From positions 17,530 through 81,529 of the forward strand of contig SVQK01000084.1 in the NCBI GenBank assembly GCA_015065385.1: a DNA stretch of 64,000 nucleotides. Direction: 5' to 3'. Both the position numbers and the translations under genes were made by a program. The notes beneath the pieces were generated by a model that saw only the letters and a list, made by a program, of their open reading frames with translations, was not told where the DNA came from and did no database searches. Positions 1 to 11,600 of this stretch are shown in pieces (the stretch's first letter is position 1; every line of letters begins with the position of its first letter). The stretch is from Oscillospiraceae bacterium. Lineage in GTDB: Bacteria > Bacillota > Clostridia > Oscillospirales > CAG-272.

Positions 1-16
1 AAGAAAGGAAACCGCC

Positions 17-2416
17 ATGAAACGCACGATCGGAAAAGCCCTCGCCCTTCTCGTCTCCCTCGCCCTGATTCTGGGACTGTTCCCGGGATGCCAAAAGAAC
101 GCCCCGGCGGAGGAGGAAGAGACAAAAAACGAAAATATCCTCACGAACATCTACGACCGGGTGAGCGGCGCGGACTCGGCGGGCATGCTGAACACCTTCG
201 TCCGCCCGTGGTGGGACGGGGAGAGCGGCACGCTGACCTATGTCACAACGGAATACAAAGAGGAAACCGTCCCCTCTGAGAAGGCGGAGGATCCGGAAGA
301 CGGGGATGCGCTTGTCCGGTATTCCGTCTGCTCCCTCGTCACGCTCTCCGAGGACGGGACCTCCTCATCCGCGGAAATCCTCGACGACCGGGACGGTTAC
401 GGACTCGGCTGCGGGATGCTCGACGCGGACGGCCTCACCTGCGCGGTCTACGCCTATAACGGGAACAACCGCCGCATCCTGCTCAGCCGGTACGAGATCG
501 AATCCGACAGCTGGACCTTCGGGGAGGACCTCTCCGCCCTGTTCGCGCAGAAGCCCTATTCCCTCTCCGGCCTTCGTTCCGACGGGAACGGGACGCTTTA
601 CGCCGCCTCGGACCGGGAGGTTTTGTTCCTCACCCCGGACGGGCAGAAGAAAGGCTCCGTCGTCCCCGACATTTCCGGGGGCGGGGAGATCTCCGGCCTT
701 TACGCCTCCCCGGACGGGCGGATCTTCGCCGCGATCACCTACATGAGCGGGAACCCGGAGGCGGTTGAAATCCTCGGGCCCTCCGGGACGGTCGGCGAGC
801 GCATCCACATCGACGGAAACATGCGGGACGGGGACGGAGAATATCTCTTCTTCTGCTCGGAAAACGACGGAATCTGGGGCTATCGGGAAACGGCGGACGG
901 CATCGGGAAAGAGCTTTTGCTCGACTACGTCAATTCCGGGATCCTCTGGTCGGAGTCGAGATTTTTCGGCGCGGCGGGAGGGCGGATGTTCATCCTTGTG
1001 TCCGAGAACGGCGCGTTCCAGTCCGGCGGGACCATGACGATCTATCAGCCCGGCGAGGATATCGATCTGACGGACGCCGAGACCCTGACCGTCGCGTACA
1101 TCGGATTTCTGCCGACATCCATGACGGAGGCGGTAAACCGGTTCCGGCAGGATCACCCGGACGTGGCGGTGGTGCTGGACGATTTCGGCGAATACAACAC
1201 GAACGAGAACTGGCGGGGCGGCTACGACAAGCTGGCGCGGGATATGGCAACGGGCCTGTACAAGCCGGACATCGTTCTGGGAAACAACAACGCCCCTCAC
1301 ATCACGCCGCTTTTGGAGAAGGGCCTTTACACGGACCTCACCCCCTTTATCGAGGCGGACGAAACGGTGAATCGGGACAATCTCTTCGACTGCGTGGAGC
1401 GGATGTTCGACGACGGCCGGGGCGGGATCTGGGGCACCGCGGCCAACTTCACCCTCGGATCCCTCGTCTCCACGCCGGAGTTTTTGGGAAAATACGCCGA
1501 GCAGGGCTATTGGACCCTCGAAGACGTGCTCGACACCATCGACGGGCTGCCCGAAGACTGCGAATTCATGCTCGGCCTCAACCGGACCATTCCGCCGCTT
1601 CTCGAATACGGAGCCTATATGGAGTTCATCGACCGGAAGGCGGGAACCTGCTCCTTCGACGATCCGGTGTTCCTCCGCTATCTCAATTACGTCAACACCC
1701 TGCCGTCCTATGAAGAGGCCGCCTCGAAATCCCTCTACGCGGGGCTCGACGGCGACGGGCAGGCAGAGGCGCGGATTTCCGGAAAGATCCGGGTTACAGT
1801 CGGCGGCAACAGCGGCGCACTCAACGACACGAGCAGGCTCCGGCGGCTGATCACCCAGTTCGGAACGAAGGACTGGATCCTGATTGGCTATCCGGCCCCG
1901 GTAAAACGCCCGGGCGCGGGAATCTCGGCGGGGACCCAGACGGCGGTCGTCATCACCTCCTTCTGCGAGGATCCGGAGCTGGCGTGGGATCTGGTCCGCC
2001 GCTCCTTCACGGGCAAGGGGGGACAGGGCGGCATCCCGGCGCTTCTCTCCACCTTCGACGAATTCCTCGAAGGGGGCGACAGCTGGACCGGCGGCTTATC
2101 GTGGTACGACACCCAATTTGAAGATCTCTACGCACACCACGGATACAACGGCATGGAGCGCCCTCTCTCCAACGCGATCACCGAGGATGAAATGGAATTC
2201 CCCGGGATCCTCTCGACCTTCACAAGAGAAGACCGGGACAAATATGTGAAGATCTTCAACGATGCTGGCTGCACGCCGGACGAAGCGGGGATCGACGAGA
2301 TCTACGACATCCTCTATGAAGAAATGTCGGCCTTCCTCGGCGGCGTCGGCACGGCTGAAGACTGCGCGGCGAAGATACAATCGCGGGTTTCCATCTGGCT
2401 GGCGGAGAACCGGTGA
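17..2416 (+). CDS. Lipoprotein with C-terminal family 1 solute-binding domain
   Basis: This 799-residue protein has a lipoprotein signal peptide with lipobox F-P-G-C, so Cys25 should be lipidated outside the membrane. About residues 60-345 are beta-rich (many short D-G-x-G/Y turns) and could be a propeller-like domain. From about residue 350 a type 1 extracellular solute-binding fold follows, with a Y-K-P-D-I-V-L-G-N-N segment and a C-terminal tail ending SIWLAENR. It is a paralogue of the next gene, which has the same layout and tail. An AAAGGA site lies just before the ATG. The ligand is unknown and no permease lies nearby. The solute-binding call is fairly firm; the N-terminal domain is inferred. 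Confidence 0.75.
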   Translation: MKRTIGKALALLVSLALILGLFPGCQKNAPAEEEETKNENILTNIYDRVSGADSAGMLNTFVRPWWDGESGTLTYVTTEYKEETVPSEKAEDPEDGDALVRYSVCSLVTLSEDGTSSSAEILDDRDGYGLGCGMLDADGLTCAVYAYNGNNRRILLSRYEIESDSWTFGEDLSALFAQKPYSLSGLRSDGNGTLYAASDREVLFLTPDGQKKGSVVPDISGGGEISGLYASPDGRIFAAITYMSGNPEAVEILGPSGTVGERIHIDGNMRDGDGEYLFFCSENDGIWGYRETADGIGKELLLDYVNSGILWSESRFFGAAGGRMFILVSENGAFQSGGTMTIYQPGEDIDLTDAETLTVAYIGFLPTSMTEAVNRFRQDHPDVAVVLDDFGEYNTNENWRGGYDKLARDMATGLYKPDIVLGNNNAPHITPLLEKGLYTDLTPFIEADETVNRDNLFDCVERMFDDGRGGIWGTAANFTLGSLVSTPEFLGKYAEQGYWTLEDVLDTIDGLPEDCEFMLGLNRTIPPLLEYGAYMEFIDRKAGTCSFDDPVFLRYLNYVNTLPSYEEAASKSLYAGLDGDGQAEARISGKIRVTVGGNSGALNDTSRLRRLITQFGTKDWILIGYPAPVKRPGAGISAGTQTAVVITSFCEDPELAWDLVRRSFTGKGGQGGIPALLSTFDEFLEGGDSWTGGLSWYDTQFEDLYAHHGYNGMERPLSNAITEDEMEFPGILSTFTREDRDKYVKIFNDAGCTPDEAGIDEIYDILYEEMSAFLGGVGTAEDCAAKIQSRVSIWLAENR

Positions 2417-2455
2417 GCATCGCTTTCATACGACAGCGGACAAATAAAAACGGCC

Positions 2456-2484
2456 TTGCGCTCCCGAAGAAAGTATGATAAAAT
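2456..2484 (+). promoter_or_regulatory. Sigma-A promoter of second lipoprotein gene
   Basis: TTGCGC and TAAAAT are separated by 17 bases, 39 bases before the ATG at 2523. The second paralogue may therefore be transcribed separately from the first. Confidence 0.5.
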
Positions 2485-2522
2485 GGAGCATCGGGAAAAA
2501 ACCGGTTTCCGGGGGGAACAGA

Positions 2523-5042
2523 ATGAAAAGGACAGAAAACAGATCCGTTCGGGGAGCGCTGCGCCGGACAGCCGCGCTTTTGTGCGCCGTGCTTGTGACG
2601 CTGACCGGGTGTGAAAAGAAAACGGAGGGCGGGCAGAACGGGGCCGCTCCGACCGGGGCAGCGGTCAGTTCTGCGGTGGGGGAATATGAGCCTATCACAA
2701 ACGCGGATTCGCTGACGGGCGTGTACCGTCCGGCGGAGACCTACGGCTTCGAGGGCGAACGGCTGGACGGCATCTCCTCCCCGCTCTACGACGAGGAGAC
2801 CGGGAGCCTCACCGCCTTCTCGATCCTCGAAAAAGAAGTCCCCCAGACGGACGAAAACGGCGATCCCGTCTATATGCTGCCCGGCATTCAGGCGACGGAG
2901 CTATTCTATACGGCTACCCTGCGCACGCTCCTGCCCGATGGGACGTGTACGGACGCCGTACCCCTGCCCATGCCGGAGGGACACATTTTTTACAAGGGCG
3001 GGATTGCGGAAAACGGGGTGTGGTACGTCTCGTACGATACGTCCGCCGCTTTGAACGACCCGGAGCGGTACGCGCTGAATCGGACGGACCGGGACGGCGG
3101 GGAGCACCGGAGCCTGTTTGTCCCGGAGATCTTCGCCAACCCGATCGACACGGCACAGCAGACCCGTCTGAATGCCGCGCTGTTTTCGGACGGTTCTTTA
3201 GCCGTCGGACTCGGATATGAGATCGCGGTGCTGGACCGGGAGCTGAACCGCCTGTACTCCGTCGCGGTGGACGAAGAGATTGAAGCGCTCGCTCCGCGTA
3301 CAGACGGCGGGATCCTGATCCTCTCGGGTTCTTCTCACGAGAGAAAAATCCGGACGCTCGGCGTTGGAGAGGACCGTCTCACGCTCTTCGCCGATCTGAA
3401 CGGATCCACGGATCAGATCTTCTTCGGCCCGGGCGCGGATTACTACGGGCTGGACCGGGAGGGGATCTACGCCGCGCGGGATGGAGAAATCGTCCGGCTG
3501 ATGAACCGGCAGAATTCCGGCCTCTCCGGAACCGTTTTCCCGATCGAAGCCGCCGCGCCGGAGGTGTTCATCCTCGTCGTCATGACCGATTCGGGAGAGG
3601 GCGAAAACTCGATTTCCCTCTACCGGAGCGCGGGGGACATCGATCTATCGACGGTCAGGGTGATCGAAATCGCTTCGACGATGTACTACCTGTCGCAGGA
3701 ACTCGAGATGAAAATCGCAAAATACAACCGCGAGCATCCCGAAACGCGGGTGGTGGTCACGGTGGCGGTGAACGACAGCGTGCCGTTCGAGGAACGCTTC
3801 GACCGCCTGTGCTTCGATCTGGGGAACGGATTCTACAAGCCGGACATCATCCTCTCATCCAACAACGCAAACCCGCCGAAACTCTTCGACACCGTCCTCG
3901 GGAAGCACCTCTACCGCGACCTTACGCCCTATCTCGAGAAGGATCCCGACGTGAAGCTCGACGATCTCTTCGGCATGGTGCGCTCGTATTTCACGGACAA
4001 GGACGGCGGACTCTGGGGGATCACCCCGACCTTCCGCCTCCGCGCGCCCACCGGAAGAAGCGACATTCTCGGCAAATACGCGCAGAAAGGACACTGGACG
4101 CTGGAGGAGGAGCTGGATTTTCTCGGATCCCTGCCAAAAGGAACGGTCGGCATCCACGAACTCACTCAGGCAAACTGGCAGCGAAACCTGCTCGGCCCCT
4201 CGGGTTTCAACCGCTGGATCGACTACGATGCGGCAACATGTCATTTCGACCGTGAAGATTTCGGCAGACTCCTGCGGTATCTCTCCACCCTTCCGAAGGA
4301 TTACGAAGAATACGAACGCCGGGCGGGGTTCTGGGCGGGCGTGAGCAGCGAGGAAAAATACCGGTATTACGTCCCGTATCAGAACGGGGAGATCGCGCTG
4401 ACCAATGAAAATCTCGACGGCGTGATGAGCTTCTACTCCACCCGAGAGAAATTCGGAACAGCCGGCGGCAATACGGATGAGACGCTCTGTCACATCGGCT
4501 TTCCGACTGAAAACGGACTGGACGCCGTGGAGTTTTCGACGGATTCTCTGTGCATCCTCACGTCCTACTGCTCCGATCCGGACGCCGCATGGGACGTGAT
4601 CCGCTCCCTCTTCGGCGATCCGGAAAGCTTCGGCGGCGGAATCAACGGGGATGTCAACGCCATCTTTTTCAACTACTCGTTCTCCTCGCTGAAATCCGTG
4701 TTTGACGGTCAGGCGAAGATCTTCGATACCTATTTCATCGAGCGAGCGGTTCTTCCGGGGGATCCCTTTCCGAGTTCACTCGTTCTGCCCCGCGCGGCCG
4801 GAAGCATACCGACGCCGACGAGAGGAGGGCAGGTCATCGTCTATGACCGGGACTTCATCGGAGGCATCCGCTCTCTCCTCGACAACGCGGCCTGCTCGCC
4901 CTATATTGACTACACCCCCGCGGAGATCAAGGACATCATCTTCGAGGAGGTCTCGGCCTACCTCGGCGGCGGGGCGGACGCGGATCGGTGCGTGAAAAAC
5001 ATTCAGTCCCGCGTGTCCATCTGGCTCGCGGAGAACCGGTGA
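2523..5042 (+). CDS. Lipoprotein with C-terminal family 1 solute-binding domain (paralogue)
   Basis: This 839-residue paralogue of the gene at 17 has a signal peptide with lipobox L-T-G-C (Cys30), then about 330 residues of unassigned beta-rich sequence, then a solute-binding domain. The shared Y-K-P-D-I-[IV]-L-[GS]-[SN]-N motif and the C-terminal tail [NK]IQSRVSIWLAENR mark the duplication. An ATG at 2475 is in frame, but GGGGGGAA precedes the ATG at 2523 and the lipoprotein signal begins there, so I chose 2523. A hairpin with a T-run follows. It probably captures a sugar or oligosaccharide; the ligand cannot be read from sequence. Confidence 0.75.
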   Translation: MKRTENRSVRGALRRTAALLCAVLVTLTGCEKKTEGGQNGAAPTGAAVSSAVGEYEPITNADSLTGVYRPAETYGFEGERLDGISSPLYDEETGSLTAFSILEKEVPQTDENGDPVYMLPGIQATELFYTATLRTLLPDGTCTDAVPLPMPEGHIFYKGGIAENGVWYVSYDTSAALNDPERYALNRTDRDGGEHRSLFVPEIFANPIDTAQQTRLNAALFSDGSLAVGLGYEIAVLDRELNRLYSVAVDEEIEALAPRTDGGILILSGSSHERKIRTLGVGEDRLTLFADLNGSTDQIFFGPGADYYGLDREGIYAARDGEIVRLMNRQNSGLSGTVFPIEAAAPEVFILVVMTDSGEGENSISLYRSAGDIDLSTVRVIEIASTMYYLSQELEMKIAKYNREHPETRVVVTVAVNDSVPFEERFDRLCFDLGNGFYKPDIILSSNNANPPKLFDTVLGKHLYRDLTPYLEKDPDVKLDDLFGMVRSYFTDKDGGLWGITPTFRLRAPTGRSDILGKYAQKGHWTLEEELDFLGSLPKGTVGIHELTQANWQRNLLGPSGFNRWIDYDAATCHFDREDFGRLLRYLSTLPKDYEEYERRAGFWAGVSSEEKYRYYVPYQNGEIALTNENLDGVMSFYSTREKFGTAGGNTDETLCHIGFPTENGLDAVEFSTDSLCILTSYCSDPDAAWDVIRSLFGDPESFGGGINGDVNAIFFNYSFSSLKSVFDGQAKIFDTYFIERAVLPGDPFPSSLVLPRAAGSIPTPTRGGQVIVYDRDFIGGIRSLLDNAACSPYIDYTPAEIKDIIFEEVSAYLGGGADADRCVKNIQSRVSIWLAENR

Positions 5043-5069
5043 GGCCGGATCATCACAGACAACGGAACG

Positions 5070-5088
5070 GCGGGGAAACCCGCTTTTT
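5070..5088 (+). terminator. Rho-independent terminator
   Basis: GCGGG-GAAA-CCCGC stem with a GNRA-type loop, followed by TTTTT, 28 bases after the lipoprotein stop codon. Confidence 0.7.
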
Positions 5089-5166
5089 CCGTTTAAGGCG
5101 AGCTCTCGGCCCGATCCGCGGGGGCGGCTTTCCTGATTTTGCAAAATAAAAAATCTCTCCGCCCTC

Positions 5167-5195
5167 TTGACAAAGCAAATCGGATGTGATAGACT
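5167..5195 (+). promoter_or_regulatory. Promoter of the blaI-blaR1-serpin operon
   Basis: A perfect TTGACA and a TAGACT box are separated by 17 bases. The -10 lies inside the imperfect dyad TGTGATAGACTACA (5186-5199), which resembles the TGTA/TACA half-sites of BlaI/MecI operators. Autorepression by the adjacent BlaI is inferred. Confidence 0.65.
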
Positions 5196-5255
5196 ACAGA
5201 AAAGGTCGGTCGCAGCAGACCAACCAGAAAACGGAGCGCAGGGAGTATTTTGACA

Positions 5256-5618
5256 ATGGAAGACTTGAGACTGTTTGAAAGCGAATTTCGGTTCATGACG
5301 CTGGTGTGGGACAACGAGCCCGTCTCGTCCATGAAGCTGGCGGAGCTGTGCGCGGAAAAACTGAAATGGAAGAAATCCACCGCCTTCACCATGCTCAAAA
5401 AGATGTGCGAAAAGGGGTTCGCAAGGAACGACCGCGCCGTCGTGACCTCCCTCGTCTCCCGGGAGGCGGTGCGGACGGCGGAGTCGGAGCGCGTGGTGGA
5501 GAACACCTTCGCGGGATCCCTGCCGAATTTCCTCGTCTCCTTCCTCGGCTCGAAGAAGCTGTCCCGGGAAGAGACCGAACGGCTGATCCGCCTCATCGAA
5601 GAACACAGGGAGGAATGA
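5256..5618 (+). CDS. BlaI/MecI-family transcriptional repressor
   Basis: The 120-residue length and sequence fit the BlaI/MecI/CopY family: an N-terminal winged helix with the recognition stretch KWKKSTAFTMLKKM, then a C-terminal dimerisation segment. Family members dimerise on TACA/TGTA dyads and are inactivated by proteolysis triggered by the partner BlaR1. A TTG two codons upstream is in frame, but GGGAG at 5241 is properly spaced only for the ATG at 5256. The next gene starts one base after this stop, so the pair is translationally coupled. It probably represses its own operon through the dyad over the promoter. Confidence 0.9.
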   Translation: MEDLRLFESEFRFMTLVWDNEPVSSMKLAELCAEKLKWKKSTAFTMLKKMCEKGFARNDRAVVTSLVSREAVRTAESERVVENTFAGSLPNFLVSFLGSKKLSREETERLIRLIEEHREE

Positions 5619-5619
5619 C

Positions 5620-8600
5620 ATGGCCGGCCTGTTTCTTTCGATCCTCTCCATGAGCCTGACGGGATCCGCGGTGATTCTGGCGGTTCTTTTGGCGAGGGTT
5701 TGCCTGCGCCGCGCGCCGAAGAAGGTCTCGTACCTTCTCTGGATCCCCGTGGCGTTCCGGCTGATCTGCCCGGTGAGTTTTTCTACTCCGCTGTCCCTGT
5801 TCCGGCTTCCGGGACTGGAGGCGGAGGTCTCGCACATCTCCGCGGCTCTGTCGGAGAATATCGATACAGTTGACATCCGGCTTGACGGGTCGGAAACAAC
5901 CCCGTCCGGACCGGCTGATTCCGCCGCGCCTTCCCCGGCCTCGGATCCGGTCGAACCCATCTCGATGCCCGATACCGCGGAACCGGCGGAACCCGCGCTT
6001 CCCGTTCCGACCGGCGGACAAACCCCGCCCGCTCCGGAGAACGAAACGCCCGCGCTGTCCGTTGACGATCCGGCTCCGGCGGAACAGACCCCGGCGAACG
6101 AACGGCCCGCCGAGCCCGTATGGGAGAATCCCGCTGCTGTGACGGAGCTCCCGCCCGTGACGCAGACGATCCCGTCCGGGAATGACGGCACGCCCGCGCC
6201 GACGCATGCCGGGGAACCGGCTTCGGACCCGGAACTCCCGGTACAGCCGGTACAGCCGGACGGGACTGCCGATGAAACGCCCGATCTGCCCCCGCCGGAT
6301 TCCTCCGAAGAATCGTTGACGTTTTGGGAACGCATCGCGGGGATCCGGGCAAGGATCCTCACGCCGCTGTCGGTCGTTTGGCTGGCGGGCGTCGCGGCGG
6401 TCCTGCTCTACGGCGTCGTCAGCACGCTGGCGATCCGGCGGATGATGGCGACGGCGGTCTGGCGGGAGGACAACGTCTGGGAATCCGACCGGATGCGCTC
6501 GCCCTTCATCCTCGGACTGATCCGCCCGAAAATCTACATCCCCTTCGGACTGGAGGGGGACTGCCGCCGGTATGTGCTGGCCCATGAGCGGTACCATCTC
6601 CGGTGCCGGGACGATCTCACCAAGGCAGCAGGATGGGGGATCCTCGCCCTGCACTGGTTCAATCCGCTGGTGTGGCTGGCATTCCGTCTCATGTCCCGGG
6701 ATATGGAGATGCGGTGCGACGAGGCGGTGCTCTCCGGATCCGCGGACGAAGCGGGAAACGCGGGGATCGCCAGGGCGTACAGCATGTCCCTGCTGTCCTT
6801 CGCCGCCGACGAGCAGATCCGCTTTCCCCTCTCCCCGGCCTTCGGCGAGTGCGACGTGGAAACCCGCATCCGCCGCATCCTCGACTGGAAAAAACCGAAG
6901 ATCTGGGTCTCCGTGCTGGCGGGCGTTCTCGTTCTCGCCGTGATCCTCGTCTGCGCGTCCGATCCCGTGACCGCGGCGGATGAACCGACGGCGCAGGCCG
7001 CGACGGACGACACTCCGGAATCAGGACCGGACAGCACGCCGGACGAAGATAAAACCGCCGCGGAAACCGCCGCCTTTGTCCCCCTCACAAAGCTGCCCGC
7101 CGGGGACTGGACGCCGCTCGCCGCCGCTGCGGAAAACGTACTTTACACCACCGGCGGATGGATGGAGGGTTCTCTGTCCTCCTATGTCGCCGGATACTGG
7201 AACGGCTGGTACCGGGGAAACGGCGCGTTCTGTTCCACGACCCTTCACCTCATGCCTTATACGAAGGACTCCTTCCGCTGGATCGGCTCCGCGGGGGAGG
7301 TCTCCTATGACTACCGCGGGACGTACCGGATCGGGGAAGACGGCCTTCTCACCGCCCGGTTCGGCGCGGGGAACGATGAAGCGAAGCCCTTTGAAGCCGT
7401 GTTCCGGGTGCGGTACGACGCCCGGCACGACTACGGCACGGAATACCGCGAAGTCCTCGGGGTGACGCTGGTTTCCTCGACGGCCCCCGGATTTGACCCG
7501 TGGATCGGCCGGGAGCTTCCCATGACGGGAGCGCAGTGGTTCCGGGGAGATCTCAACGGAAATCCTGCGGACGCGATCGTGAAGATGACGCCCGCAGACG
7601 GGGAGTTCTTTCCCCCGCCGGATGCGTTCTTCTGTGAAATGGACTCCGCCGATTTGGTCGTCGGCGAACATCTCGACTCCTTTTCGCCGGAGGTCTCCTC
7701 CGTCGCTATGTCCGTATCCGATCTCGGCGATCTGATCCTTTACGCGGAACGGGCCGGGGAGAGCGGGAAATTCCTTCTGACTTCCTTCCGCTGGCAGGGC
7801 GTGCGGGTTGACCTTCCCCGTCCCCTGCGCTTCGAGCCGTATCGGTTTCATCTTCTGCGCGGGGAGCAGTTCGCGTGGTTCACCGAATTTGACCGATTCG
7901 GAGAGTCCGCCGATACCATGGTTGTTTTTCTGACGGAGGACGGCGCGTACTGCCTCGACAGCAGGACGGCGGGACTCGGATACGCGCTCGCTCTGTGGCC
8001 GGAGCAGGACGGCAAAACCGTCGGCTGGTCTCGCACCAACCCCGATTTTCTGAACATGCAGACCTATGAAGAACTGCTCCGCTTCCGGGGACGGGAGGAC
8101 GATTTCTGTTATGAAAGCGGCACGCTCCGGTACGACGGGGACGGGCGCTTTGTCTTCTCCTACAAAGAACGGCTGACCGGATCGGAGTGGTTTGAAGAGC
8201 AGAAGAAAACCGAACCGGAACGATACCCGGAAGAGACCTTCGGGAGCATGAGTTTCCGGGAGTATCTCTCGGACTACCTGCCCCGCGAGATCCGGGACAA
8301 CACCCTCCGCGCCAAGGGCCTGTTCACGCCGGAGGAAGCGGAAACCATCGCCTATCATCTGATTGACGGCATGTCCCCGCGAACCATGGCGGACAAGGGC
8401 TTTGCGTTCGGCGCGGCTCAGGTTCAGGGATTTCTCATGCGCCTCGGTTTGATGACGCGCAACGCTGACACACACCCGTTCCCGGCGGCCCTTTCCTCCC
8501 TCTGGACCGAATGGCCGGACGGGGAGGGCATTTCCCGCGCGAACGCCTGCCGCATCGCGGAAGAGATGTTCGGCGTCTTTCCGAGCGCGCCGGGAGAGCT

Positions 8601-11600
8601 TTCGTCAAACCTGTTCCGCTACGACGAGGCGGGGGACCGGTTTGTCGTCAACCCGACCGGTGGCTCCCACGGGTATTTCACGATGGAAGACGTTTCGACC
8701 GTATGGGACGACGTCTCCGTGACCGTCCGCTTCCGGCTGGTGACCTATGTTCCGGACGGCACCGGCCAGTCCGCGGGGATCTATGCCGACGAGCGGACCG
8801 ACTGCGGCGAATACCGGCTGATCTTCTATAAGACAAACAGCCTCTATACATGGGAGCTGCCCCGGATCCTGTTTGCCAAGCGCGGGGAGATCGAAGCGGA
8901 CGGCGCCCCGGAGCCTCCCGTCGGCGACGAAGTGAAAGCCGCCATCGTGTACCCAGATTTCTTCGACGAGGAACAGCGAGACCTCTATGCCCGCGCCCTG
9001 GTTCTCTTCCCCGCGGTCTGGGGAACGAGCGGATCCTATATCGAAGACGCTTTTCCGCGGAAGGACGGCGAACCCTTCGTGAGCGGGCGTCTCTGCCCGG
9101 CCGTCACGGTGTTCGACCCGGAAAGAGGCTATGATCTCTACTGCCATATCTGCCGCGGGCGGTACGAGAGGTGGGCGGATCTTGACGCCGCGGGACGCGC
9201 TCTCTTCACCGGGGAGCTGTGGGAATCGATCACCGGCCCCGGCCAAAGGTGCATGAACTACGGCGGGAAGACCTGCGTGCAGGACGCGGACGCGGGAGGA
9301 AACGGATATGACCCGGCCCTCGACCGGTTTGAACTGGTGGAGAAAACCGAGGACAGGATCGTCTATTGGTTCATCACCTCGAATCGGGCGCGGGGGACAT
9401 TTGAGATCGAAAGCTCCGAGCGGACGCTTGTCACGATGGTGAAGACGGCGGAGGGCTGGCGGTTCGGCTCCTTCCGGGTGGGGACCTGGCTGCCCGCGGG
9501 GACGGAGACGGAAAGAATGACCGTCCACGTCAATACCCCGGAGGAAGCCGAGAGCCTTGTCCGCATGCTCGTGCGCGACGTAATGGACGTCTCGTGGCGC
9601 GCCGGGCGGATTTCCTATACCCCGGCTGACGCGCTGAATCTGACGCAGGGGCTGAAAACGGCCTTCACCGACGCCTTCTTCCCGTTCCGCGAGGCAGTAT
9701 CCCACGACGGGCATACATGGAGGATCCATGCGGATCATATCCGGAACGCGGCGCGGGAACTCTTTGGCATCCGGGACTTCGACTACTTCGCCGCCGCCCG
9801 TGAGGTGTACGGGGAGGACGCGGACGTCTCCGCCTCGATTGACGGGATGGGCTGGATCTCCTTCCCTGCGGACATCGGGAATCACACGGCGAGCTTCGAC
9901 GTCTCCGAGCTCTACTCCTACGAGGAGAACGGAGCCGTCCGGGTGTTCGCCCATCTGGTGACCGCCTCCGACGATTCCGGGGATCCGACGGACTGCGGGA
10001 TCTACTGCTTCACCTTTGCGCCGAACTTCGACGGGCCGGGGCTGACGGTGGAGAGGACCGCCGCACAGTGGTCCCGCGCCGACGTTGAGGCGGAGATCGC
10101 GCGGCTCACCGGACAGCGCACCATCGCCGTGAACGACATGAACAGCGCGTCGGAGAGGACGGTCGAGCTGGAAGGGGAGATCCGCAAAATGCGCGTGATC
10201 CTCGAAGCGGAGTCCGGCGTCACGATAGAGGACAGGACCTACGCCTCCGCAAGACTCGAGGAACTGTACGCGAAGAGAGAACAGCAGGTCGCCCTCGCGG
10301 AGCGGTGTCTGAACGCCGTCAAAGAGTTCGCGGCGCGGATCCGGGTGTATGAGCAGATCCTTGCGGAGATGGACGGCGGGAGCTATACGGACGATCCGCT
10401 GTCCGCCCGGCTGCGTGGTCTGACGGCGGAGGATATTCTCTCCCTTGCATCGACCTTCGATCATATCACGGCGGAAGAGCTGGCTCCGATCCTGAACCGG
10501 ACGGGGATTCTCGGCGGCCAGCCCGCTCCCGAAGATTTCCGCGCGTACTACACGCTGGACGTGTATCTCTCGGAAACGCCCTCCGGCGGATTCGGTTCCG
10601 AGAGCGAGACGCTCACCCTTTTCGCGGGGCTGGAGGAGGATCTTGTGCGGATCCTGTGGTCCGGAAAAGGTACAAACACGGCGGAGGAGCGCTTCGTGCG
10701 GGACGCGGCCCTGTACCGGATCCTGCGCGAGAACTACCGTCTGCCGCTGATGGAGCAGATCGACGCGGACGCCTTTGAAAAATGGGGAGAGCCCGCCCGG
10801 GAACGCGCCGCCGAAACGGTCGAAAACACCCGCGGGATGGACGGACGCCCCGCGTTCACGGACTACCGGATCGTCAGCTTTGCCGTGGCGGATACGTTCG
10901 AGCGGGACGGCGCGAAGTACACGGTCTGCTCATGGGATCCGGTCTATCTGACGAACGATCCGGACAATGTGGTCTGGGCGGGCGGCATGCTCCTCGACGC
11001 GGACGGACGGGTCGTCGGGGCGGAGCTTGAAACATACCTCGCGGAGCAGTGGACGGAATCCGGAACCCGGACCGTGTTTCTCATGTGGGATCTCTACAAC
11101 GGACCGGACAGAGAAACCGGCCTTGCATGGGGACGGGACCGGATCGTCGAAGCCTTTGAACGGCTCGAAAACGAAGGGGATGGAATCAGTCAGGATCCGC
11201 TTTTATCCTACACCCTCGCTCCGGTCTTTACGGAATCCGTGAGGACAGGACTGTACAAGCGTGAAATCACGATCCTCGGTTTTGAATCCGATTCCGCCCA
11301 CTGCGAAGAAATCAACGCCTTTCTCGGGCAGGGCGAAGCGACCCGGGCGTCCTATCTGAACGGCGTCCGCGACACGGAGCATCCCTCGCCGGAATGGTAC
11401 GACAACTGGGTGCTGCGGATCTCGGCAAGCGGCGCGGAATACGGGGATCTGCTGTTTCTCACTGTGCGGACGATCCGTCCGTCCACCTATATCGACGTGC
11501 CGCGGTACGACACGCTGATCCTCGACCGGAGGACCGACCGGCTGATTTCCCTCGACGAGGCGGCCTCCGCGCTCGGGTTCGACGCCGAAAAACGCACGGC

